Of a DNA stretch of 64,000 nucleotides, positions 33,806 through 43,899 are shown piece after piece (the stretch's first letter is position 1; each line of letters begins with the position of its first letter). A program made the translations under genes and the position numbers. Source of the stretch: Protopterus annectens (Eukaryota; Chordata; Ceratodontiformes; Protopteridae); assembly GCF_019279795.1 (NCBI RefSeq), contig NC_056725.1, positions 1,749,328,916 through 1,749,392,915 on the forward strand, given 5' to 3'. The notes beneath the pieces were generated by a model. That model was not told the origin of the DNA, did not search any database, and saw only the letters and a list, made by a program, of their open reading frames with translations.

Positions 33806-33848
33806 GATCTTCGAACATCTACATTTATGGTAGGTACAAAACTGTACT

Positions 33849-34216
33849 TTTTGAGGTGGTGGATTTTTGGATGTCTGCTTTGGGAGCCTCTGTTGTTTTG
33901 GTAAGTTTTTTTTTTAGAGCCTCCGAGTATGTCTTTGTGTTTTTATGTGTTTGGTTTGCAGTTGTGGTAGGTCTGTGTGGGACTGGGTTTGTTGTGTGTG
34001 TGTGTTTACCATCTCCTCCTGTCTGGTCATGCCAACCCTGAGTTGAGAGAGTTCAGCCTGCAGTTTAGCTATATAGTTGCATCTCTCACATGTATTTGTG
34101 TTTGTTGGGAGGAGGAGAGGGTTGTATGTGTACATGAGACAATTGTAGCATTGTCTCAAGATACCCAGATTAACCAGCTGAACTGGAGAGGATGCCAGTA
34201 ATGTACCACTCGACAT
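33849..34216 (-). pseudogene. LINE A5 ORF1, N-terminal part with Cys finger
   Basis: On the minus strand the ORF starts at 34216 (MSSGTLLASSPVQLVNLGIL) and reads RQCYNC, 16 residues, CERCNYIAKLQAELSQL, a CX2C-X16-CX2C finger with a leucine-spaced segment after it. The frame is open to 33914 (100 codons) and then stops. The match to A4 (17518-17800) continues to the DIRS-1 junction at 33849. The esterase half of the same ORF is on the other side of DIRS-1. Confidence 0.85.
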
Positions 34217-34733
34217 GCTAGAACAGTATAAGGGAGTGCTGTGCCCTTAAGGGAAGTGGATATTCACAGGGGTGGTAGGTGGATGTAGTGCTTACTTAGT
34301 ATGAGAGTGCTTACTTAGTAGAGAAGATTTGAGAACAAGTGCTAGGCTTATAATATAGCAAGTTAGTCTGATTATACTAAGAGTAGAGCTTCCTTAAGGG
34401 AAAATTTGAAGAGCAGACTTGGCGGAGCCAGAAGAAGTTTAACCGGTGCTGTGCTATGCGCACAACCGTGCAAAGCCGTGCAAATGCGGATTTTAAACAG
34501 GGAACTTCAAAAGAGCTAGAAATGGTCCAAAACAACCAATTACTACAGCTCTTGTGCTGAGGTCACTTCCTACAGGGACAGGTAGGCTCAAGGCTCCCCA
34601 CTCCCACTGGTGAGCAAAGAAACTTCCTTCTATCCAAGTAAGGTAATGGACAACACAGGAACTACACCACAGCCCAGAATACAGCAAAGCCTGTAAACTG
34701 GTCTAAACTAGTCGAGGAGATGCAGGAAAACAA
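34217..34733 (-). repeat. LINE A5 5' UTR, first monomer (part)
   Basis: On the minus strand this precedes ORF1 and matches the A4 5' UTR (about 16990-17517), for example the TACCTTACTTGGATAGAAGG and CCGCATTTGCACGG blocks. The part from 34487 to 34733 is repeated at 41357-41607. The monomer continues on the far side of the hAT at 40997. Confidence 0.85.
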
Positions 34734-34910
34734 GGATTATTCAGTGGCGGCTCGTGGCATCGGGCTGCCGGACTGCAGCCCCCTCAGCTAGACAGCTGAG
34801 TAGTTTATTTTGTTTTTTTTTATGTAAAAAAAAAAAAATCTGTTTTTCTACTTTAAATTTCGAGTCCGCAACTCGAAATTATGAGCATTGCGGGCTTCAA
34901 TCGCAACAGC

Positions 34911-34937
34911 GTTTTTTTTTTTTTTTTTTTTTTTTTA
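34911..34937. repeat. Poly(T) run in the hAT
   Basis: About 26 T in a row. Long Lys or Phe runs translated from it are artefacts. Confidence 0.95.
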
Positions 34938-36117
34938 ATTCTTGCTGCAATGTTTTCATTGCAGCCCGGAGGAGCAAAGAAGGCATCATTGTGATGCCCA
35001 GAACTTCCCAGAAGTCTATGCGGTTGAGACACAAACCGCATAGATATGGAAGGGGCTCGGACTGCGACGTCCGCAGGCACGTCATGACGTGCTTGCTGGG
35101 CAAATGCTGCTGATTGGTTGTCGCTCTCTTCCCGGGCTTTATGTGCTGGGAAAAGAGCGAGAAGCAAACAGTTGCAGACAGTTTCAGTTATGGACTTGTG
35201 GATTAGATTATTGGATTTGTTTTTATTTGCTATTGGTTGGCAGCCTAGCAGCTGAAAAAGAAGAAGAAGAGGAAGAATTACATGTTGCAAGTATTATGCA
35301 AGCTAACAGGTAAACAATATATTTTAGAGAGCTCTAGAAAGAGAAGAGATTTTCTGTATTTGGGAATACTTTGAAAACGGACTAGTTTTTCTCTGGAAGG
35401 GAGTTGGTATTTGTGAAAAAAAGGTTGTATTTGTAGTATTATAGTCATTTGTTAGTAGAGGTAGTATTTACAAATTTTGTTACAAAAGATGAAAGGTAAT
35501 TGCTGAGATGACCACCTAAGTTAGATGAAATGGAAATGGGTTTAGATGTTATTCCTAGCAGTAAAGCTAATTGTGTAACATTTGGATCATTGAAGAATGG
35601 CAGCACTGTCGCAAAGTATTTTAAATCCTATTAAAAAAAAGTTAGTGAGGTGACACCAAGAAGTGGTTTAGAAATGAAAAGTATGTGAAAGCAGCATTGA
35701 TGAACCCTAAATGGACAGTATCACAGCACACCAATTTGAGTGCAGTCTCCATTTATGTATGAACTCTTTGAAGAACTATTTTTTCAGTTACTCAGCAGAC
35801 AAGTCTTTAGGACAAAGTTTGTATTTTTAATTTTAGTAAGTAAAATGGTTAAGGTTTCTGCCTTAGAGCTCCAGGGTCTGAAGTTCAAACCTGATACTCC
35901 ATTGCTATCTTTGTAGAGTGTGCATGTACTGCTTATGTTTGCAGTGTGTTTCTCTAAACAGTTTTTTTTTCTCCTCCCAAAAATATGCTAATTGAGCTGG
36001 CTACTGTAAATTCTAGTGGCCTACTTTTATCCACTTCCAGGTTTTGGAGGAGCCAAAGCTTAAAAGAGAATAAAGCACAGAAACTAATTTTAGATAGGCT
36101 ACCAGTTTATCACAGAA

Positions 36118-36220
36118 CACACACACACAAATGCGAACACACACACACACACACACATATGTACACATATAGACACACACACACACACGCGCTAGCACAC
36201 ACTCACACGCACACACAGAG
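36118..36220. repeat. (CA)n microsatellite in the hAT
   Basis: CA dinucleotides with ATGTACACATATAG and similar interruptions. Confidence 0.93.
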
Positions 36221-39200
36221 TCACAAAATTCATTGTCTGTGGAATTTTAGAGGAAAATAAATGATAGGGAGAAGCCCATGCCAACACAGTGTGAATGCAG
36301 ACTGCAGAGTAACCACCCGAGACAAGAACCAGTTCAGAGAACAAAGCACCACTATGCAAGCCACTCTAATGATATATTAAACATACCATTGTACATGTGA
36401 CCTGGACCTGCAGACATTGGTAATATCAGAATGTTTTACTTACCTGGCTAGGAAATTAAATCACATTAAATGTTTTTTATAACTGTATTTTTATAACTGT
36501 ATTTCATACATACTTTTTTAAACAAGCATCACTCACCCGTGATTGAGGTAACCCTCTCTCTCTATGCAGTAAATTTGTGAGTTTAAATAAGAAAGAGTGA
36601 TACTCCATAGACAGATGATACTAAACATGGAAAATCAAGGATGTAGGAGCTCAGACAATCTGCCTGGAAAGTATCCGTCAATAAAAATATGAAAAAAATA
36701 ATAATAATGTAAAATACGATATATAGCTATAGCTGTATTTACCTTTAAAGTTGTTCTTACTATGTAACAGTTTAGATAATTATAGATACAGTAAAAATAA
36801 TTAAAATGAGGTACAACTAATGAAACTGTTGAATCTAGTAAGTTATTTATAATGATTACCTATGTGTAAAGTATAAGTAACTGTCTGGTGCAGAACTTCA
36901 TTTATTGATGTCATGAATTGACATTTATATAGCACATTTGCAGTTTCAGTGTATAACTGGGTGACCTGATAGAATATAATGAAAATGCAAGATCATCCAA
37001 ATAGTGTTAGTGATTTCCATATGTTTTCAGGATTATTATATCCCTGGAACCAAGGAAAAAGTATCCGTGTATTACTGTCTTACCTTTACTATTGTAGCTC
37101 ATTACTGCTTCCCATCTGGGGCTTATTGTTATTATCAGTGATGGTTGTTGCCCTTCAATAAGTCAAAATCTCTTATGCTTGCTCTGTCATATATATGTAT
37201 ACTTCTTTGCATATTTTTTCATTTTCTTTTATTGCATTTTGCTATCCTACACCATTTCGTGTTCTGCTCTTGAAGTACTTTGGCAAAAATAAACTTTTTA
37301 TATTCCTGTAGATCTCTCTTTAATTTGTATGTTTTACTTTGTTCTGTTTTAACAGCTTTTCTAACATCAGAATTTTCAGTGTAAATAATGATTCACTCTT
37401 TAATTGTTTCAAATGAGTAACTGTTTCTTATACCAATGATATTCATATGATTGCTTCTTGCATTGTTATATTTGTATTACAAATGCGCTTTCTGCTTATA
37501 TAAACCATTACATCTGTAGTGGTGCTTTTCTAAGGCACAATTCTCACATCACAAAGAAACGTCTATGGTGTGGAATATACCTGCAACAGAAACTATATGC
37601 ACCACCAGGTCAGTTAAAATTATGTTTTGTTTTATGATACAGAGCATGTCAGATACTATTTTATGTATTATTCTGAGATATTTGGACATTAAAATATTAG
37701 AAACAATGGTGAGAGCTGGACTGGAAAAGCAAAGGATGAAGGTGGCTGGAATCTCCTGATCTGACATTTTGCAGATAAAACTGAAGACACTAAAGTGGAA
37801 AGGAATAAAATAAATTATGAAGAAATAGTTTAGGAGCTGAAAAAGTGTGATGCAGAATAAGTGAGGTATAAATATAACAAAATGAGTAGTGATGAAGAGA
37901 GAGTTGTTAAAATGTGAGCTGAAACCACAGCTTTCTACCTCTTACTTCAAGAATCGGGGACAAAACCTAAAATGATCAAGGACAATGGTCTAAAGTTAGA
38001 GATTCATTTTAAAATGTAGTGGAACTCATTCAAAAAGGTAATAGAATAAGGTGATTTGGTTTTATAAAGCATTTATAAATAATGTGGCATCTGTAATCTA
38101 AATACTTTACGTTACTTATTAATTATAAAAAAAATCAGTGTTTTGCTATTAATCAAGCACATACAAGCTCGGGGAAAAGGGATATTTTCAGGCAAAAAAC
38201 AAAGACATCTCTTTAAAAAGGGCATCTGATTAGTATTGCTGATGGTACCATGGTAGGCTAGGCAGAAGCAGAGGATCGGGGGCTAACAGCCAAAAGGGAA
38301 TGTAGACAGGGAATTGAGCAAACAGTAACAATGTGCTGAGGGGGTCTCTAAAAATGAATAAAGTCCCAAGTGAAAAAGGAGTCAGAAATATCAAAGATAC
38401 ACTAGTTAGTATGATTTCTGGATGGCAGGGCTATAATATGAGTAGTTTGCATATGAAACAGAAAGAAATGCATTCCAACCTATTGGCTTTATTGTTTGCT
38501 TTATTTTCAAGAAAATGTTTATTGCTGCTATGACATTTCAGGATTACTAGACACAAGGACTGGCACGAAAACATTTGATTAAGTCAGCTTCTTTTCTTCT
38601 TGGTGGTACGTATGTATGTGTATCAGTACAATTATATTAATTATTTAATGAAATTATTAATTAATTCAATATTAGCCAGCCTTCGTATGTTAAATCGTGC
38701 ATAATATGAGTACAATTTAGATGGCTTTATTTTAAAGAATTATATGGTAAACTCCAGAGAGTGTCAGTATGTAGTAATAGATTTCTGGAATGGATTTAGT
38801 TACATGGGCTCACAGCTTTGTGGAACAGGTTAAAATGTAGTAGCACTCTACAGTTAAAGTCTTAATTTCCTTTCTGTTTCTTTTCCATTGCTAGTTACTG
38901 AAAAAATGCACACATCAATTTTTCACTTAATCTAAACTACTTTGGGTTATCATTCAGGTTTTGTACACTTTTATTTTGCCAGCCTTTTGCAGAAAGCGTT
39001 TTTCTGATAATAGCAAAAAGCATCAGTAAAATTTGTCTGTCAGTATGTATGAAGTGTAAAATGTATCTAGAGTCTAGACTCAACTCTTTTTTTTTTTTTT
39101 GTTTTTGTTTTTGTTTGCTCTTCCTGCACTTCTGTATTAAGTGAGCTCCATCTAATGCCTACTCGTTTAGGAAATCTTAAGTAACAAATTCAAAAACTTG

Positions 39201-40758
39201 TGCTACTTCTTGAGAAAACAAACTAGTCTTTCAGAGTGAAATATTTTTATTTATACTTTCTTTATATGTATAATGTTAGTGAACCTTCTTATTAATAGAC
39301 AATGTATGCATATGCTTAGAATAAACTGAAAGTCACAAAGGCCATTTTAATTTGCGTAGACAAAACAAATGGGCTGTTATGTCCAGCATGTGAACTGTGT
39401 GATAACATTATCAGATGTCACACAGTTTCGCTCAAACATTTGGTTATTAGCAGTGTTTCCAATGATTACCATGTCAGTACTGCTGCAAACTATAGTGTAC
39501 ATGCTTTTCCATAAAAATGATGTTACACTCTGTAGTCCCTGTTTGAAATGACAATGTATAGAGAGAAGTATAAGCACCTGGTAAGCTTTTTATGGATTTT
39601 TTTAAAGTGTGCTACTCCATTTGGCAAGATTATTTGATTTGTAGTTATACTGAAATGGATGCCTTTTAGCATGGTTATGTTTAGGTGTTATTCACTGATC
39701 AGGGTCCGGTTTAAGAGTTCAGTATTTCTGCTGTAAGTTGTAACGCTTATGCTGACAGCAGCTAATTTGACCTTCAAGTCTCTGTTTTAGCATTTCCTAA
39801 AAAAGATCCGATATCTACTGACCAGAACTGCTGAAATCTATGTTTTAAATATGAAATGCCTTATTTTAGCTTACCCTAATATGATTGTAAATAATCAATA
39901 TGTTGATCAATGATGTGTAAAGTATAGAGAAATAACTTGCAGTTTTGTTTGTGTTGTGGATATTATAATTATTATTTGAAGTATAAAACATATTCTTGGC
40001 AAATTAATTCATACTCGTGCAAGACCTACTAAACTTTCTAAGTTTGTAAGAGCAACATGTAAAAATTGTCTGTATTTTTGGGCCTTTGTCCTACTTTTAT
40101 TTATGGCTTTATCCAGATTTCTTGCTCTGAGGTTGAGAGTATATGAAATGTGTCAGGGCCATCGCCGTCAGCCAGAGACGTTTCAAATTGTAACATACTT
40201 GTTGTACCCCACTCCCCCATGTAGTGACTTTAGATGTGTCCAGGCAAGGAGCAGTTAGAGTATCCAAGGTAGACACAAGTACAATCATGGCTTTTAATCT
40301 GTACTTTATTTTGCAGAATGTTCTGGTTTTCTGTCATATTTTTATACTGTTTATTTATGCGTATTCAGAAAATACATTTTGTTGGTTGGCTGCTTGTTTT
40401 TTTATACTTGATTTTGACTGGCATTCTAGTAATGTATTTAAAAAGTAATTTATTTTTTCATGCCTCACAACCTTTGTTTCCATCTACATATTAAGTAAGC
40501 TGTCATGTAGCCAAGGTATTGCAATTTTTTTTCTTCTCTGCTTCATTTTGTCTTGATTGGACTCTCATAATGATAGTTTGGCACACAGGGTAGCAGTGTA
40601 TTTAAAGTATCAGTTTTTGTGGTTTTGAGCATAGTGAAAGAATGCTAGCAAATGTACTTTTTCTGTAAGAATAAATGTTTACACACTTCACAGTCTTGGT
40701 TTCTGCACCTAAAGTAGCAAAATGTATGGTAACTTGTTGAGGGACATATTAGCCTCAT

Positions 40759-40760
<2 letters not shown>

Positions 40761-40810
<50 letters not shown>

Positions 40811-40833
40811 ATGTGTGTGTGTATATATGTGTG
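40761..40833. repeat. (GT)n microsatellite in the hAT
   Basis: An unbroken GT run at 40761-40802, then GTAT-interrupted GT repeats to about 40833. Confidence 0.93.
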
Positions 40834-40996
40834 TGACTGAGCATTTATTTCATGTAAATAAGTAAGCATGTCAAGCATTGATCCCATTGCACCATAGTTC
40901 CACCCCGTTTAGTTGACCACACCCCTTCCTGTTGGCCCCGCCCATTCAGCTGTCTCCTGCAGCCCCCCTTTGATTTGAAGTCACCAGCCGCCACTG

Positions 40997-41828
40997 GGAT
41001 TATTTTTTGTTTTTAGATAGAAACACACAGAAAATGCAGAAACAGTAATAAATCAGTTACACAGGCTAGCACACTTTAGTGGGCAGCCTCAACAGTTAAA
41101 TTAAACAAACAAACTTTCTATCAAATTCGACTAAAATGTAAGTTTAAGTGCAGATATTAAATAATGCAGCAAACAGCTAAAAAAACAGTTTAAGCTTGTT
41201 TAGGGTAAGCTAGAGAAGGTATTTCAAGTAAAAAAAACAGCAAAGATCCTTAAATCCAGAAAGTAGTCGCTTTTCTGAGTTCTCTGTAGCTAGGACCACT
41301 CTGCAGGACCACAAGGAGCTTGTCTGAGTAGTATAGCCAGAAAAAAACGCCCAGAGGCGGATTTTAAACAGGGAACTTCAAAAGAGCTAGAAATGGTCCA
41401 AAACAACCAATTACTACAGCTCTTGTGCTGAGGTCACTTCCTACAGGGACAGGTAGGCTGCTCAAGGCTCCCCACTCCCAGTGGTGAGCAAAGAAACTTC
41501 CTTCTATCCAAGTAAGCTAATGGACAACACAGGAACTACACCACAGCCCAGAATACAGCAAAGCCTGTAAACTGGTCTAAACTCGTCGAGGAGAGGTGGG
41601 AAAACAAGGATTATTTTTTTTGTTTTTTTTTTGTTTTTAGATAGAAACACACAGAAAATACAGAAACAGTAATAAATCAGTTACACCGGCTAGCACACTT
41701 TAGTGGGCAGCCTCAACAGTTAAATTAAACAAACAAACTTTCGATCAAATTCGACTAAAATGTAACTTTAAGTGCAGATATTAAATAATACAGCAAACAG
41801 CTAAAAAAACAGTTTAAGCTTGTTTAGA
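40997..41828 (-). repeat. LINE A5 5' UTR: rest of first monomer and second monomer
   Basis: 40997-41356 completes the monomer interrupted by the hAT. 41357-41828 repeats 34487-34733 plus 41005-41205 with few differences (for example GCTGCTCAAGGCTC against GCTCAAGGCTC). The period without the hAT is about 607 bases and about 1.8 copies are present. Tandem 5' monomers are a known promoter arrangement in some LINEs. Here that role is inferred. Confidence 0.85.
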
Positions 41829-41906
41829 AAATTTAGGAAAATGAAAATTCAACCAAATGATTGATTTTTAATCTGGCAGTATATTTATTAATTTTGCACG
41901 CGCGTG

Positions 41907-41972
<66 letters not shown>

Positions 41973-42671
41973 CATGTAGGAGAAATACTTTCAAACTTTT
42001 TGATTTTAGGTAGGCCAGAAACTTGTCATTTGAATCACTGAATTTTGGTAGTACCTGAAAATTATTCCCAAAACTAGTCTGTCTGCATGGATAACAACTA
42101 TATAAATTAAAAGAGCTGCAGACAACAGTTAGTCATGGTGTGACTGGTGATGGTTTTATGCTTTTTATGATGTCTGGAAAATATTTACAAATAAAACAAC
42201 TTGCATAAGTGCTTTCTCACTTGTTTCACAGTACAGATTTATTTATTTTTAGTGTGTTTAAAAACATTAAAGCTTTTTTTATTTTAAATATTTTTGGAAC
42301 ACGTTTTGTAGTGCATTTGTGAACAAATCCACTTTTGTAGACATTAGAACCTCCATATGTTATCATTGTTCAGGAGTAAACAAGCTTTTCTTTTTATTCT
42401 TCTGTGAAATTTTTCAAAAGACACTCGTGCAGTACATTGATTATTTTGTAGGGAAATTTGAAAGAGGCATATTGGCTGTTTAAAAAAAGCTACACTTTTA
42501 AGTTGTTTAGTTTGAATAATACTTTAAAGATCATTTGATTAGAAAGATATTTTCTTGCAGGATTGCCAACATTGCTGTATTGTCTTTCAAGCTACATGAA
42601 CTGTCACATAACTGTCTAAAATTGTGTCACCACACTTAAAGTAATATGTGTTTTCTTTTTATATATACCAG
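41829..42671. other. Intronic sequence 5' of the first IGF2R exon
   Basis: AT-rich sequence with a GT microsatellite at 41908-41971. The last 20 bases before the exon are pyrimidine/AT-rich and end in CAG (acceptor). No other exon seen. Confidence 0.6.
41908..41971. repeat. (GT)n microsatellite
   Basis: About 32 GT units, preceded by GCACGCGCGTGCA. Confidence 0.95.
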
Positions 42672-42881
42672 GTGAAGTGTTCTGTCCGAAATGGTACTTC
42701 AGTCATAGATTTAAGCCCACTAGTGCGGAAGACAAGTTATTACACAGCTGATGATGAGGAAATGTCTGACAAAACACCAGATTTCTATATTAGTATCTGT
42801 CAACCTCTGAACCCCATTCCTGGTGTTGTGTGCCCACCAGGTTCTTTTGTTTGCATGGATCCTGTGGATGGTCTGCCTATA
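42672..42881 (+). CDS. IGF2R: IGF2R exon: first half of a luminal repeat (probably repeat 12)
   Basis: A 210-base exon, 70 codons in phase 0, between an acceptor (TATATACCAG at 42662-42671) and a donor (GTAAGT at 42882). It begins [20 protein letters not shown] and carries [16 protein letters not shown]. This is the pattern of CI-MPR repeats: Cys at residues 3, 42, 55 and 61, with the YxxxxCxPLN core. From recalled human sequence it best fits the repeat that follows the IGF2-binding repeat 11 and precedes the fibronectin II-containing repeat 13. N7-G-T is a glycosylation sequon. IGF2R is a single-pass receptor that sorts mannose-6-phosphate-tagged lysosomal enzymes from the Golgi. Joins in frame to 55921-56070. 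Confidence 0.93.
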
Positions 42882-43899
42882 GTAAGTACACTTCAAAGCT
42901 GTATTGCATTTTAAAAGTGCTCCTTCATGTTGAGTAGCATGTGACAGCTTTCCAAAGACCTTTACTTAACATATTTCATTAGCAAGACAAACTTTGTCTG
43001 TTTTGATTTAATATTTTATTAATTCGACTGGTAACCATTCGACTGTTTGTTTTGTTTTTCTGATTTTGGATTACTGTGGTCCAGACACACAAAATGACGT
43101 GACCCTGAAGTCTGGTTCTTGGTTTTGAGAATTAGGCTACACGGTACAGAACTCTTTCTCCGGTTGTTATATTTTGTTATCAGCTATATTTGTAGATGCT
43201 GAAATTCAATTGCTTCTGTAAAGTAAGGAAGTCCATGTTGTTTTTGATGTTTTGGTTTCTCTTGTCTAGTCATGTTGTCTTGATGTCAGCACTCTTGACA
43301 TGATGTTGTGCAGCAAAGCGTTCTGTGTAAAGAAAATCATGTTGTCTTCAAATACGAAGAGGTTATGAACATTGTGGTTCCAGGACTACAGCTCATATAG
43401 TCAGTCAAAGTAAGGCAGGCTACTTGCAAAATCTAGTTGACTTAGTATCCTTACAGGGACTGTAGTTTCAGCTGTGGCTGCAGTGGTCACAGAGATTACA
43501 GTGGATGTTGAGGTGTCTGGGTGCCACTGATAAAGTAAATTTTCCATACTCCCCTCTCATACATTATACTGGAGCAGGATGCAGCTCTACAAATGTTGGA
43601 GGGGCCATCCTTTAAACACACACCCACAAAATGTGCTCTCTCTCTCTGAAAGAGTACAGTGTGACTATGTGTCTGGTATAGGAAACATCAGATTAACATG
43701 CTTTTAATTCATTTTACTGTGAAAAGGTTTTCATTATTCTTAAAAGTGTGTGTTTATAATTTTTTATTTTCTATTATATGTGTATTAATTAAAACAAAAA
43801 TGTTCTTTAGGTTGTCTTTTGATTTTAATATTTATTACCAAGTAAAGAACACTGTCTATAACTACCTGATTTGCCCATTTTGTATGTAAAAACAGAAAA

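Larger units (their letters stand above)
28384..33848 (+). mobile_element. DIRS-1: DIRS-type tyrosine-recombinase retrotransposon
   Basis: A 5.46 kb element inside ORF1 of LINE A5. It has inverted terminal repeats (28397-28554 and 33646-33805), unique end extensions, an internal complementary region (33406-33507) that joins copies of the two outer ends, a gag-like ORF, RT/RNase H/methyltransferase-like coding sequence and a tyrosine recombinase. This layout is diagnostic of DIRS elements, which insert through a circular DNA without making target duplications. Consistently, no direct repeat flanks it. Ends were set by matching the internal region: ATGTTCTTC on the left, GTACT on the right. Confidence 0.93.
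34742..40996. mobile_element. hAT-type DNA transposon, 6.25 kb, no transposase recognised
   Basis: Terminal inverted repeats CAGTGGCGGCTCGTG at the left and CAGTGGCGGCTGGTG (reverse complement of the right end) differ at one base. CAG...CTG ends plus an 8-base target duplication are the hAT signature. The left 600 bases are GC-rich, with an ATTGG box (35112) and a 74-codon frame ending GEL-free acidic KEEEEEELHVASIMQANR directly before GTAAAC, which could be a first exon with a splice donor at 35312. I could not find the hAT catalytic or dimerisation blocks, so the element is degenerate, internally replaced or spliced beyond recognition. Confidence 0.82.
34734..41004. repeat. 8-bp target duplication GGATTATT flanking the hAT
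   Basis: GGATTATT is at 34734-34741 and 40997-41004, directly touching the CAG and CTG ends of the element. In the second 5' UTR monomer the same place (41608-41615) has a single GGATTATT, which is the empty site. Confidence 0.93.
24779..41828 (-). mobile_element. CR1-like LINE copy A5 (minus strand), split by DIRS-1 and a hAT element
   Basis: The longest family A copy. Subtracting DIRS-1 (28384-33848) and the hAT with its target duplication leaves about 5.3 kb: 3' end and stem-loop (24779-24832), ORF2 (24950-27760), ORF1 (27774-28383 plus 33849-34216) and a 5' region with two tandem monomers (34217-34733 plus 40997-41828). Continuity across DIRS-1 is supported by A4, where the sequence on either side is contiguous. 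Continuity across the hAT is supported by the empty second monomer. It lies antisense to IGF2R. Confidence 0.88.

Noticed and set aside
28384-33848. Host gene encoding an integrase/recombinase
   Set aside because: Inverted repeats, an internal complementary region and RT/RNase H show it is a DIRS retrotransposon.
34853-35290. Minus-strand frame with poly-Lys
   Set aside because: Driven by the T run at 34911-34937. No domain and no homologue pattern.
35985-36260. His-Thr repeat protein
   Set aside because: A (CA)n microsatellite frame without other support.
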